DNA of 43,001 nt from contig JABLXR010000036.1 of the NCBI GenBank assembly GCA_013178015.1, positions 1-43,001 on the forward strand, read 5' to 3'. Positions 25,152 to 33,872 of the stretch are shown in pieces. This stretch comes from Anaerolineae bacterium (GTDB taxonomy: Bacteria > Chloroflexota > Anaerolineae > DRVO01). Numbering within the stretch: position 1 is the stretch's first letter; every line of letters begins with the position of its first letter. The notes beneath the pieces were generated by a model. That model was not told where the DNA came from. It made no database searches and was given only the letters and a program-made list of their open reading frames with translations. A program made the translations under genes and the position numbers.

Positions 25152-26060
25152 ATGCCAATCCCGGTCTGGCTTGACACTGACATCGGCACCGATGTAGACG
25201 ACGCCGTAGCTCTGGCGCTGGCCCTACGTTCGCCCGAGATCGAACTGGTGGGCGTCAGCACTGTCTACGGCGACGTGGACCTCCGCAGCCGCATGGTTCT
25301 TAAGCTGCTGCAGCTCGCCGGCAGGGGAGACATACCGGTGTACTCAGGTGCTTCGCAACCCCTGATGCGAGAGCGGGCGGTCTACTGGGGCGGCTGGGAA
25401 GGGGAGGGCCTGCTGGGGGAGGAGGATCGGTCGTTGGCGCCTCGGCAGGAGCACGCCGTCCTGGCGCTGACGCGGGCGGCCAATGACCGTCCTGGCGAGA
25501 TCAGCCTGGCCACCATCGGCCCCATGACCAACGTCAGCCTGGCCTTCGCTCTAGATCCCGAACTGGCGGGTAAGCTACGGCGCCTGGTGGTGATGGGTGG
25601 GGTAGCACGAACCGGCCCGCAAGGGCTAGGCCTGCCAATTGCCGAGCACAACCTGGCCTGTGACCCGGAGGCCGCTTCTCTGTGCTTCCGCTCCGGAGCG
25701 GAGATGGCGATGGTGGGGCTGGACGTGACCACCCAGGTCTGGGTGGACCGGACCGGGATGGAGCGAATCCGGAGGTCGGGCGGTCCCCTAGGTCAGGCCG
25801 TGGCGGGACAGCTGGAGCGGTACCTCGCCATCCGGAAACGCGAGCGCACGATGATGCATGATCCTCTGGCCCTGTCCTACCTGATCCGACCGGAGTTCCT
25901 GGAGCTGGTGCCGGCCGAGGTGCAGATCGAGACGCGAAGCGAGTTGGCGTCAGGGGCCACCTGGGTGCGCCGGACCGACGAGTCGCGCACCCGGGTGGCA
26001 GTGGGCGTAGACGCCCGAGGGTTTGAGGCGTTCCTGCTGGAGCGCCTGTCTAGGGAGTGA
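25152..26060 (+). CDS. Nucleoside hydrolase (IU-NH family)
   Basis: Cleaves the N-glycosidic bond of ribonucleosides to give base and ribose; 302 residues. The calcium-binding signature DTDIGTDVDD is at residues 7-16, followed by GPMTNVSLA, a VVMGGVA loop, EHNLACDPEAA and HDPLALSYL, all in family order. The ATG has GAGGAGG upstream. Its end overlaps the end of the convergent Gfo/Idh/MocA gene by 11 bp. Which nucleoside is used cannot be inferred. Neighbouring sugar genes make ribose salvage plausible but unproven. Confidence 0.9.
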   Translation: MPIPVWLDTDIGTDVDDAVALALALRSPEIELVGVSTVYGDVDLRSRMVLKLLQLAGRGDIPVYSGASQPLMRERAVYWGGWEGEGLLGEEDRSLAPRQEHAVLALTRAANDRPGEISLATIGPMTNVSLAFALDPELAGKLRRLVVMGGVARTGPQGLGLPIAEHNLACDPEAASLCFRSGAEMAMVGLDVTTQVWVDRTGMERIRRSGGPLGQAVAGQLERYLAIRKRERTMMHDPLALSYLIRPEFLELVPAEVQIETRSELASGATWVRRTDESRTRVAVGVDARGFEAFLLERLSRE

Positions 26061-27081
26061 CGGCCTCGCCGCTCTCCGCGGATCGTCTTTCGGCTTCGAT
26101 AAGCTCGATGGACTGCTGGGCGCTCTCGGGCGCGACCATCGTGGCCGGGCTGCGCCCTTCGGCCAGGCAGTTGACGAAGAACTCCAGCTCCAGGTAGTAG
26201 GCGTCCCCTTCGAGGGCCAGGCTCTCAGGGTCCTGGCCTGCCCGGTGTACCTGTAGCGATGGACTCCGGGTGCTGTCGAAGTGGAGCAGACCATCCTCGA
26301 AGACCGCCAGGTAAGCAGCCCGGAAGTCGAAGGTGACCGTCTGGTACCAGGCCGCGTCTACCAGCACCTCGGGCCCGCCCTCGTAGGTGTACAGAGCACT
26401 GACCAGGTCGTAGCCGCCGGTGGCGGGCGTCTTGATGGCGCGAGCGTACAGCCGGTTGGGCTTTCCCAGGAGGTAGTTGACAAAGTCCACATCGTGGACG
26501 TGCAGGTCGAGCATGGCGCCCCCGCTGCGGGCGGCGTCTGTCATCCAGCCCTCCCAAGTCCAGACCGGCTTGGCCGAGCGGCGGATGAACTCGGCTTTGA
26601 TCAGCCGGCCGAGCCGACCGGAATCGAGCGTCTCCTTGAGATAGACGTACTCGGGCCAGAAGCGGAGGCACTGAGCCACCATGAGCTCCACCCCGTTCCG
26701 GTGGGCGGCCTCGATCATACGGGTGGTCTCCTCAGAGGTGAGGGCCATCGGCTTCTCCACCACCACGTGCCTGCCGGCCTCCGCTGCCAGCTGAGCGAAC
26801 TCGGCATGGAGGTAGGTGGGAAGGCAGATGTCCACGAGATCCACGTCGGCGTCGCGAATGAGATCGCGTCCGTCGGCGTAGACCTGGTAGCTGGCAACGT
26901 CGAGGCGGGGCAGAGGCACCTCGATGTTGCCCACGACGTTGGCGCGTCCCTGCCGACGGTCGGGGTCGGCGTCGGCGACGGCCACGATGCGGGCGTTGGG
27001 CAGCTTCTCGTAGTTGGCGGTGTGAGCCCGGCCCATGAACCCCAGGCCTATCACCCCAACGCGGATCTCTTGCTTGCTCAT
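26050..27081 (-). CDS. Gfo/Idh/MocA-family NAD(P)-dependent sugar dehydrogenase
   Basis: 343 residues. Oxidoreductase with the Rossmann start RVGVIGLGFMGRAHTANY, the conserved EKPMAL loop near residue 110 (catalytic lysine), and the catalytic-histidine segment MLDLHVHDVDF near residue 190. These enzymes oxidise or reduce sugars and cyclitols such as inositol. The ATG at 27081 (GGAGG upstream) overlaps the stop of the isomerase gene (ATGA), so both are in one operon with the MFS gene. Family members differ widely in substrate; none is fixed by the sequence. Confidence 0.9.
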   Translation of the reverse strand: MSKQEIRVGVIGLGFMGRAHTANYEKLPNARIVAVADADPDRRQGRANVVGNIEVPLPRLDVASYQVYADGRDLIRDADVDLVDICLPTYLHAEFAQLAAEAGRHVVVEKPMALTSEETTRMIEAAHRNGVELMVAQCLRFWPEYVYLKETLDSGRLGRLIKAEFIRRSAKPVWTWEGWMTDAARSGGAMLDLHVHDVDFVNYLLGKPNRLYARAIKTPATGGYDLVSALYTYEGGPEVLVDAAWYQTVTFDFRAAYLAVFEDGLLHFDSTRSPSLQVHRAGQDPESLALEGDAYYLELEFFVNCLAEGRSPATMVAPESAQQSIELIEAERRSAESGEAVTP

Positions 27082-27923
27082 CTGGTTTCGCCTCCGAATA
27101 TGACGTCCACGGCGCGTGAGGCACGGTAGATCATATCGTCAGGGAACTGGTTGGGGGGAAACTGCTCCACGACCGCCCAACCGTTGTAGCCCACGGCTTG
27201 CAGGGCGCGCACGACCGCCGGGTAATCCACATCGCCCTGCAGGAGCTCCACGAAGCCCTCCAAGGTGCCCACATTGCAGCGGAAATCCTTGAAGTGGACG
27301 GCCCGCACCCGCGAGCCCAGGATCTTGATCCAGTGCTCCGGGTATCCCGTGCGCATCACGTTGCCCACGTCGAAGTACACGCCCACGAAGGGGCTGCCAA
27401 CTGCGTCCACGAAGTCGCGCATCTCGAAGGGAGCGGTGAGGAAGCGGTTCCAGACGTTCTCGATCCCTATGTTCACCTGCCACCGCTCGGCGTCGGACGC
27501 CAGCTCGCGGAAGTCTGCCAACGCGCGGTCGTGGGCCTCCTGGTAATCGGCTACCACGGGGGCGCCCGAGAGGAAGGGGCCCACGAAGCCGGGCACCACC
27601 AAGATGGTGCTGGCACCGATGGTGGCAGCGATGCGGAGCATGTGCCGCACATGTTCCTTGGCTTCTTCGCGCTCGGCAGCCTCGGGCGAAAGGATGTTCT
27701 TGCTCCAGAAGATGCCGCTGGCCAGGGTGGGAAGTGCCAGGCCCATGGATTCGGCCAGAGAGCGGATGCCTTGCAGGTCGGGGTCGGAAGTGGCGGGTGA
27801 TACGGGCCCCTGGGCGTCATAAGCCAGCTCGACGCCCTCGAAGCCGGCATCGCGAGCCAGCCTGAAGCAGTCGGCCAGGCTCTTGTCGGGGGTGAAGGCC
27901 CACATGTTGATGGCTTTACGCAC
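27078..27923 (-). CDS. Sugar-phosphate isomerase/epimerase (xylose isomerase-like TIM barrel)
   Basis: 281 residues from the GTG at 27923, placed by GGGAGGT seven bases before it; the frame opens 33 codons upstream but overlaps the transporter gene. AP-endonuclease-2/xylose isomerase-like TIM barrel: RDAGFEGVELAYD near the N-terminus, IGIENVWN with a metal-binding Glu, GVYFDVGNV with a metal-binding Asp, and VRAVHFKDFR with a histidine. This is the layout of sugar-acid or inositol catabolic isomerases such as IolE/IolI. It overlaps the Gfo/Idh/MocA gene and by 8 bp the MFS gene, so the three form a compact uptake-and-conversion operon. Confidence 0.87.
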   Translation of the reverse strand: MRKAINMWAFTPDKSLADCFRLARDAGFEGVELAYDAQGPVSPATSDPDLQGIRSLAESMGLALPTLASGIFWSKNILSPEAAEREEAKEHVRHMLRIAATIGASTILVVPGFVGPFLSGAPVVADYQEAHDRALADFRELASDAERWQVNIGIENVWNRFLTAPFEMRDFVDAVGSPFVGVYFDVGNVMRTGYPEHWIKILGSRVRAVHFKDFRCNVGTLEGFVELLQGDVDYPAVVRALQAVGYNGWAVVEQFPPNQFPDDMIYRASRAVDVIFGGETR

Positions 27924-29322
27924 GGCGCATACCTCCCGGTTCGTCGTGTGATCCCTCGCCGGTGACGAGGGCTGGGCGGACGGACAGACGTGGTTCCTCC
28001 ATCGGCTGGGAGCGCGGGTCACGCACGAAGCGATCCCAAGCCAGGGCGGAGGCCAGGCCGAGTATAGCAGAAGCCCAGAACACCGACACGTACCCCGCTG
28101 CTCCGGCCAGGGCTCCTCCGAGCACGGGCGCGACGACCAGGGGCGGGGCAGTGAGGGTGTTGGCGAGGCCGATGTAGGTGGGCCGATCTTCGTCGCGGCA
28201 GAACTGGAAGACTATCGGCATTCCCGAAGTCATGAAGGCTGCATCCACCGCCGCTCTGAAGGCGAAGGCCAGGAGGAACAGACTGACGTTCGGGGCCAGG
28301 GCCGCCGCTACCATGCCCAGGGCCTGCATCCAATACGAGGCTCCCACCACCAGTCTGTGTCCCTTGCGGTCTCCCAGTCGCCCCAGGACGGGGTTGAGGA
28401 TAGCCTGGGAGACGAGCATGGTGGCAGTGAAGAGGGCGGCGGCTTCGTCGCCCAAGTTGAAGCGACTGGCGGCGTGTACGGCGAGGAAGGCGTTACCCAT
28501 CCCGGAGAAAGTGCCGAAGGAGCGGACGAGGATGAAGTTGCGGAAGTTGCGATCGCTCTGCACCAGGGCCGGAAGCCGAGAGAGATAGGTGGAAAGGGGG
28601 ATGGCAGGCTTGGACGGTTGTCTGGCGGGCTCCACCGTGAAAGTAAGGGCCAGCCACGACACCATGAAGAAGGCGCTTCCGGCCAGATAGCTGTACGCGA
28701 AGCTGTACGGGTAGTGGAAGGCAGTGAGCAGATAGCGGGAGAGGGCGGCGCCCCCGATTCCCAGCACGGCGCCGATGGCGTTGCCTACCCCAAAGAAGAG
28801 CCCCCAGTGGCTGGGCAGGATGATCTTGGCCACCATGTCCTGCCACGCGTTGGCGACGAAGCCGCCGCCGAGGGCCTGCCAACAGAGCAGAACGAACACC
28901 ACCGTCAGAGTCAGAGTGCTGTCTGCCGAGCGCCACAGCAGGATGAACAGGCCCAGCAGGATGAAAGGAATGCGCTCGTTGAGACTGACCAGTAGAACGA
29001 AGGGAAGCTTGCGGGGTAGGCGTTCCACCAGGTTACCGGTGAATAGCTGGGGAAGACGCCAGCCCAGGAACTGCACCGACGGGATCAGACCGATGAGGAC
29101 CGGGTTGTCGGTTAGGTGAGCGATGTAGAGCGGAAGCACGGTGGCGGTCGAGACGCACGCGCTGCCCAGAGACCACAGTGCCAGGTCGGCCACGTTGACG
29201 GTGAAGTTGCGGCGGAAATGCCGCCGGATGGTGTGTTCGTAAGCGGACAACGGGCTCGGCTCCAACAGAAGTAGGCCCACGGGCAGATCGCTTCGCCGGC
29301 TGCCGTGGGCTGAGGGCAACAT
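27916..29322 (-). CDS. MFS transporter
   Basis: Major facilitator superfamily permease of about 445-468 residues with some 12 hydrophobic segments; RLGDRKGHRLVVG resembles the conserved loop between helices 2-3 or 8-9. The mapped start is uncertain. An ATG at 29322 gives the longest form but lies in the predicted -10 box; a GTG at 29280 and a TTG at 29250 (GGAG eight bases upstream, start SAYEHTIRRHFRR) are likelier if that promoter is right. The family is diverse; with the downstream isomerase and dehydrogenase a sugar or cyclitol is the best guess. Confidence 0.85.
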   Translation of the reverse strand: MLPSAHGSRRSDLPVGLLLLEPSPLSAYEHTIRRHFRRNFTVNVADLALWSLGSACVSTATVLPLYIAHLTDNPVLIGLIPSVQFLGWRLPQLFTGNLVERLPRKLPFVLLVSLNERIPFILLGLFILLWRSADSTLTLTVVFVLLCWQALGGGFVANAWQDMVAKIILPSHWGLFFGVGNAIGAVLGIGGAALSRYLLTAFHYPYSFAYSYLAGSAFFMVSWLALTFTVEPARQPSKPAIPLSTYLSRLPALVQSDRNFRNFILVRSFGTFSGMGNAFLAVHAASRFNLGDEAAALFTATMLVSQAILNPVLGRLGDRKGHRLVVGASYWMQALGMVAAALAPNVSLFLLAFAFRAAVDAAFMTSGMPIVFQFCRDEDRPTYIGLANTLTAPPLVVAPVLGGALAGAAGYVSVFWASAILGLASALAWDRFVRDPRSQPMEEPRLSVRPALVTGEGSHDEPGGMRRA

Positions 29323-29347
29323 ACATCAGCGCAGGCAGGGAGGTCAA
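29318..29347 (-). promoter_or_regulatory. Predicted promoter of the MFS-isomerase-dehydrogenase operon
   Basis: Minus-strand TTGACC (29347-29342, five of six) and TATGTT (29323-29318, four of six), spacer 18. It would put transcription start near 29311, below the longest ORF start at 29322. Confidence 0.45.
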
Positions 29348-29529
29348 CACTGGCCTGGGCGCACGGCTAACCGCCATCACGCTGCTGACCGCGGGCGGCG
29401 CCCGGTTTGTGCCACTTAGCCCCAAGCCGTGCTGGGCCGCGCACGAGTTGAGCTAGACTAAGAACCGGGACGGGCCCCATCTTGAGCTCTGCGGGTCGGG
29501 GCCATTTCGTTGGCAGCCCGTGGGTGCGG

Positions 29530-29535
29530 TATAAT
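29530..29535 (+). promoter_or_regulatory. -10 box of the sensor kinase gene
   Basis: Perfect TATAAT about 29 bases before the ATG at 29564. TTGGCA (29510-29515) is 14 bases upstream, shorter than ideal. The rest of the 241-bp divergent gap shows nothing else I can name. Confidence 0.5.
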
Positions 29536-29563
29536 GGCCGGGTTAGGGAAGAGACTGGCGACC

Positions 29564-31069
29564 ATGAACAAGGCGATCCATGCAACTGGGCTGCAGGCGA
29601 GCGACAAGGAGTTCCTGGCGCGCATCGAGCGCAATCTGGGCATCATTGCGGACCTGAGCCGGGCAGACATTCTGATGTACGTCGCCTCGGGCAGGGACTT
29701 CGCCATCATCTCCCAGGCTCGGCCGCACTCGATGGCTCCCATCCATCGCCAGAACCTGGCTGGCAGCAGCGTTCAGCTGGCCGAGGCTGGGCTGATCGGT
29801 CGCGTCTTCTCCTCGGGGAGGCAGGCCACCGAGGAGGTGGAGCGGTGGGGCGACACTGCGCCGATGGTGCGACAATTGCATCCGGTACGAGGACCGGGGG
29901 GAAACGTGGTCGCTGTCGTCACGGTGGAGACCAATCTCATCGAGCACGAGCGACACCGACGTCGGCACGTACACTTCAGGCGAGCCCTGACCGCCCTCCA
30001 GCGAGCCGGGCTGCGGGCGGAAATCCCGGGGGTGGACCAGTTGATCCCCTTTGGGGAGCAGGATGGCATAGTGTTCGTGGATGAGCAGCGGCGCATCCGG
30101 TATCTCTCCGGCATCGCGACCAACTTCTACCGCCGCCTGGGCTACATGGAACCGTTGGTGGGCCAGCACCTGGACTTCCTGGAGACCGGGGATGACGAGT
30201 TGGTGGGGCGGACGCTGGCCCAAGGGCGCTGCTTCCGAGGAGAGGCCGCCGCCCAGGAGCGCGAGTGGGTGAGACAGGCGATCCCGGTGTACGCGCCGCC
30301 GCGTCCTCTGGACCGAGTCGTGCGAGGAATGGGGCGCGGCGCCGAGGCTGACCGGGTTATCGGTGCCTTCCTGCTGGTGCACGACGAGACGGAGAAGCGG
30401 CGGCGCCAGCGCGAGCTGCAGGTGAAGTCGGCCATAATCCAGGAGACACACCACCGGGTGAAGAACAACCTGCAGACCATCGCTGCCCTGCTACGGATGG
30501 AGGCGCGGAGGAGCACCTCGGCTGAAGCACAGCGGGTGCTCGAGGAGAGCATGAACCGCATTCTCTCCATCTCGGTAGTGCACGAGTTCATGGCCAACCA
30601 GGGCGACAGCCCCATCAACCTCCGTGAGGTGGGTCAGAGGTTGGTGGCTCACCTGCGTCAGATGCTAGCGTATCCGGACCGGCACATCGCGGTGAGCATG
30701 AGTGGGCCGGACATATACCTGCCGGCCCAGCAGGCCACTGTCTGCTCGCTGGTGATCAACGAGCTTCTCCAGAACGCGGCCGAGCACGGGTTCGCGGGGC
30801 AGGCCAGGGGCTCCGTGCACTTACGGCTGGCCGAGACGGCAGACCGGGTGTTGATCGAGGTCGAGGATGATGGGGTGGGGCTGCTGCCGGATTTCGATCT
30901 CAACCGGAACGGAAGCGTAGGCCTGAACATCGTACAGGTGCTGGTGCGGGACGACCTGAAGGGGGACGTCAGGCTGACCAGCAACGGCGGAGTGACGGCG
31001 ACGGTGACTTTCCCCAAGACCACGCAAGAGGTGAAGCCAATTGGAGCGTACGAGAGTTATCATAGCTGA
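29564..31069 (+). CDS. PdtaS-like sensor histidine kinase
   Basis: Soluble kinase, 501 residues from the ATG at 29564; an upstream open frame (from 29510) includes the TATAAT box and is unlikely to be translated. N-terminal residues about 10-150 resemble the GAF-like sensor domain of PdtaS, then a PAS-like domain near 165-280. The dimerisation/phosphoacceptor helix is of the HisKA_2 type, with His297 in THHRVKNNLQ. The catalytic domain has NELLQNAAEHGF (N box), EVEDDGVGLL (G1) and GSVGLNIVQ (G2). No membrane segment. Its 3' end overlaps the response regulator by 29 bp, as expected for a PdtaS-PdtaR pair. Confidence 0.88.
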   Translation: MNKAIHATGLQASDKEFLARIERNLGIIADLSRADILMYVASGRDFAIISQARPHSMAPIHRQNLAGSSVQLAEAGLIGRVFSSGRQATEEVERWGDTAPMVRQLHPVRGPGGNVVAVVTVETNLIEHERHRRRHVHFRRALTALQRAGLRAEIPGVDQLIPFGEQDGIVFVDEQRRIRYLSGIATNFYRRLGYMEPLVGQHLDFLETGDDELVGRTLAQGRCFRGEAAAQEREWVRQAIPVYAPPRPLDRVVRGMGRGAEADRVIGAFLLVHDETEKRRRQRELQVKSAIIQETHHRVKNNLQTIAALLRMEARRSTSAEAQRVLEESMNRILSISVVHEFMANQGDSPINLREVGQRLVAHLRQMLAYPDRHIAVSMSGPDIYLPAQQATVCSLVINELLQNAAEHGFAGQARGSVHLRLAETADRVLIEVEDDGVGLLPDFDLNRNGSVGLNIVQVLVRDDLKGDVRLTSNGGVTATVTFPKTTQEVKPIGAYESYHS

Positions 31070-31634
31070 CGACGAAGCGATCATCCGGATGGACCTGCGC
31101 GAGATGCTCACCAACCTGGGATACCTGGTGGTGGGCGAGGTGGCCGACGGGACCAGCGCTGTCAACCTGGCCCGGGAGCTGAGACCCGACATCGTGATCA
31201 TGGACATCAAGATGCCCGACCTGGACGGCATAGATGCTGCGCGCCTGCTGACGCAGGAGCGTATCGCTCCGGTGGTGCTCCTCACCGCCTACAGCCAGAG
31301 CGAGTTGATAGAGCGAGCCAAGGAAGCAGGGGTGGTGGGCTACATCGTCAAGCCCATCCGCGAGTCGGACCTGGCACCGGCGATCGAGGTAGCGCTGGCC
31401 CGATTCGGTGAACTGCGGGCACTCGAGCGAGAGGTGGGGGACCTCAAAGATGCCCTCGAGACGCGCAAGCTGGTGGACCGGGCCAAGGGCATCCTGATGG
31501 ATAGCCAGGGCCTGAGCGAGGCCCAGGCATTCCGTCGCATCCAGACGATGAGCATGAATACACGCAAGTCCATGAAGCAAGTGGCCGAAGCCATTGTGCT
31601 GGCCCACGAGGCCGCAAGAGGCGGGGGGGACTAG
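31041..31634 (+). CDS. PdtaR-like response regulator with ANTAR RNA-binding domain
   Basis: Response regulator, 197 residues, starting at a TTG with AGAGGTGA six bases upstream, inside the kinase gene. The receiver domain has the acidic pair Asp10-Asp11, phospho-Asp55 in IVIMDIKMPD, Thr82 and Lys104. The C-terminal 60 residues form an ANTAR helix bundle (KLVDRAKGILMDSQGLSEA then the basic RKSMKQVAEAI). ANTAR proteins bind twin hexaloop hairpins in nascent RNA to prevent termination. No such RNA site was found in the window, so targets lie elsewhere. The overlap with the kinase gene implies translational coupling. Confidence 0.92.
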   Translation: MERTRVIIADDEAIIRMDLREMLTNLGYLVVGEVADGTSAVNLARELRPDIVIMDIKMPDLDGIDAARLLTQERIAPVVLLTAYSQSELIERAKEAGVVGYIVKPIRESDLAPAIEVALARFGELRALEREVGDLKDALETRKLVDRAKGILMDSQGLSEAQAFRRIQTMSMNTRKSMKQVAEAIVLAHEAARGGGD

Positions 31635-31684
31635 GGGATTCCGGGGTCCCCGGCATGGCCTCGGCCTCCCACACGGAGAAGCGA

Positions 31685-32377
31685 ATGAAGCTCTCGGTGC
31701 TGGTCCCAGTCTACAACGAGTGTGCCACCATCGAGCAGGTGGTTGCGCAGGTGTTGTCGGTAGATCTGGGCGATCTGGAGCGCGAGGTGATCCTGGTGGA
31801 CGACGGTTCCACCGACGGGTCGCGGGAAGTACTGACACGTCTGGAAGACCGACCCTATGTCCGCGTGTACTACCACGACGTCAACCAGGGCAAGGGCGCT
31901 GCGGTGCGGACGGGCATGTTCCGGGCCACGGGCGACATCATGCTGGTGCAGGACGCGGACCTCGAGTATGACCCGCGCGACTATAGCATAGTGCTGCGCC
32001 CCATCCTAGAGGGCCGGGCCGAAGTGGTGTACGGATCGCGCTTCCTGGGGGGGCCGAGGAAGGCCATGCTCTTCTGGCACATGGTAGGGAACCGGAGCCT
32101 CACCCTCCTGACCAACATCCTCTACGATAGCATCCTGACGGACATGGAGACATGCTACAAGGCCTTTCGGGCGGACGTGATCCGCGGCCTCGTCCTCCGA
32201 GCCAGGAAGTTCGAGCTAGAGCCGGAGCTCACGGCCAAGATCCTCAAACAGGGCTATCGCATCTACGAGGTTCCGATCTCCTACAACGGCCGCGAGTATG
32301 CGGAGGGCAAGAAGATCACCTGGCGGGACGGACCCCAGGCCGCCTGGACTTTGCTGCGCTGTCGGTTCAGAGACTGA
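31685..32377 (+). CDS. GT2 glycosyltransferase, DPM1/polyprenyl-phosphate type
   Basis: Soluble family-2 glycosyltransferase, 230 residues from the ATG at 31685 with GGAGAAG upstream (an in-frame ATG at 31655 lacks one). The GT-A fold is clear: LVPVYNECATIEQV, VDDGSTDGS, the DAD motif in MLVQDADLEYD, and VVYGSRFLGG. Members without C-terminal helices put a sugar on polyprenyl phosphate at the cytoplasmic face. The next two genes encode integral membrane proteins of the type that use such lipid-linked sugars, so this gene probably supplies their donor. The donor sugar is unknown. Confidence 0.9.
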   Translation: MKLSVLVPVYNECATIEQVVAQVLSVDLGDLEREVILVDDGSTDGSREVLTRLEDRPYVRVYYHDVNQGKGAAVRTGMFRATGDIMLVQDADLEYDPRDYSIVLRPILEGRAEVVYGSRFLGGPRKAMLFWHMVGNRSLTLLTNILYDSILTDMETCYKAFRADVIRGLVLRARKFELEPELTAKILKQGYRIYEVPISYNGREYAEGKKITWRDGPQAAWTLLRCRFRD

Positions 32378-33872
32378 GGACCCTCTGAGGCGAGGCCTGT
32401 CGCTGCCCACCTGGGGCCGGCGCTGGGCGGCTATCGGGCAGAGGGGGCAGCTGCTGGCCGGGCCCGAAGTCTTGGCTTGGGTGACCATTGCCATTGGGCT
32501 GGCGCTGCGCTTGGCGCCCATCGCCGAGGATCCTCTCCATCCCGACGAGTGTCTCTACGCCTCCTGGGCCCTGGCCGTGCGCGAAGGCGACCTCTGGCTG
32601 CGCGGGCCGGTCATAGACAAGCCCCCCGGCTTCCCCTACCTCCTGGCTCTCTGGTCCACTGTCATCGGGCCCGGTCCGACGGCGCTCCGCCTGCTCGGGG
32701 CACTGGCCTCGCTGGTCGCGATGGTGCTTTTCTTTCGCGTAGCGCGCCGCAGCTGGGGTGAATGGCCTGCTTGGGCCGGACTGACGCTAGTGGCCTTGTC
32801 GCCTGCAGCGGTGGCGCTGGATGGCGCGGCGCTAACTGATCCCCCGGCCGTGGCTCTGGCGATGGGAGGGATAGCCGCAGCCCTAAGCGGAGCGCCCATC
32901 CAGGCTGGGCTGTGGCTCGGCCTGGCGGGCGCGACCAAGCCCCAGCTCCTGGCCTATGCGCCCGCTGTGCTTGGCGTGTTGCCAGGGCGCAGTGGCAGGG
33001 CCGTGGCCAAGGCATGTGTGGGGTTGGCGGCGGTCGTCGCGGTCGTGGTGCTATGGGAGTGGGTGCGGGCGCCGCGGATGGGGTGGGCGTCAGCGGCGTA
33101 CCTCAACTACGGGTTAAGTGGTGCCACAGGGCGGGCCGACGCAGGCGAATGGGCGGCGCTGCTGGGGTGGATCTGGGGCACGCGCCCGGCCCAGGCGGTG
33201 TGGATCCTGGCCGTGGTAGGCGCGCTGGTGGCCACCGTGGGTGGGCTGTCGAAGGCCACCCGACCGGGGCCGGCGCTCGGGATCGCTGCGTCGGCTTTCG
33301 CGTATCTCGCCGTGCATCTGGCGGTGGGCGCGCCCCCCTGGGACCGGTACTTGCTGGCTCTCATCCCGCTCGCGGGCCTGGCCTTCGCCTGGGCGGTCTC
33401 GCGGCTGGGCGCTGGCCTCACCGGCCCCGCCCGGGCCTTAGTGGGGCCTCTCTTCGGGGCAGCGCTGGCGGCCGCGCTAGTGACGCCGGCGCTCGAAGCG
33501 AGTAGGAGCATGTTGCCTTTGGGCGACACGTCGCGCTGGCAGGGCATCGAGGGTCTGGCCGACTACGTGAGAGGGCAGGTTCCAGGGCGGGCCACCATCC
33601 TGCACCGGGATCTCGGCTGGCAGGTGAGTTACTATCTGGCCGGATATCCTCAGGACTTCCGTTGGTATCGCGACAGAGAGCAGCTGGTGGACGAGTGTGC
33701 GCGCGCCAACCCAGCATATGTGTTGGTGGTGGCGGACGAGCCGGGGCTGGGAGACCTGGAACACCTGGCGTCGGAGGGGTTCCGCCTGGGCCTGCGGCAC
33801 GCCACTTACCGTCGGGACGGCCATCCGGCCCTGCTACTTTACCTGGTGGAGGGGAAGAGCGATGGCCGGTAA
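32298..33872 (+). CDS. GT39-like (GT-C) membrane glycosyltransferase
   Basis: Integral membrane protein with about ten hydrophobic segments. The first periplasmic loop has LHPDECLYASW with the Asp-Glu of GT-C enzymes, followed by the DKPPGFPYL pattern of the GT39/ArnT class. These transfer a sugar from polyprenyl phosphate to a lipid or protein outside. Start unclear: the ATG at 32298 overlaps the GT2 gene by 80 bp, while a CTG at 32385 with GAGGA four bases before it gives 495 residues and would begin soon after the GT2 stop (32377). TTG 32472 and GTG 32478 are internal alternatives. Its last bases overlap the YfhO-like start by 11 bp. Confidence 0.8.
   Translation: MRRARRSPGGTDPRPPGLCCAVGSETEDPLRRGLSLPTWGRRWAAIGQRGQLLAGPEVLAWVTIAIGLALRLAPIAEDPLHPDECLYASWALAVREGDLWLRGPVIDKPPGFPYLLALWSTVIGPGPTALRLLGALASLVAMVLFFRVARRSWGEWPAWAGLTLVALSPAAVALDGAALTDPPAVALAMGGIAAALSGAPIQAGLWLGLAGATKPQLLAYAPAVLGVLPGRSGRAVAKACVGLAAVVAVVVLWEWVRAPRMGWASAAYLNYGLSGATGRADAGEWAALLGWIWGTRPAQAVWILAVVGALVATVGGLSKATRPGPALGIAASAFAYLAVHLAVGAPPWDRYLLALIPLAGLAFAWAVSRLGAGLTGPARALVGPLFGAALAAALVTPALEASRSMLPLGDTSRWQGIEGLADYVRGQVPGRATILHRDLGWQVSYYLAGYPQDFRWYRDREQLVDECARANPAYVLVVADEPGLGDLEHLASEGFRLGLRHATYRRDGHPALLLYLVEGKSDGR

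Noticed and set aside
26281-27129. 282-codon plus-strand open frame
   Set aside because: Antisense to the Gfo/Idh/MocA gene, which has all its motifs.
29323-29563. Search for ANTAR-binding twin hexaloops near the regulator genes
   Set aside because: No pair of short hairpins with hexanucleotide loops seen here or in other gaps.
29543-30454. 303-codon minus-strand open frame
   Set aside because: Antisense to the sensor kinase gene; no motif.
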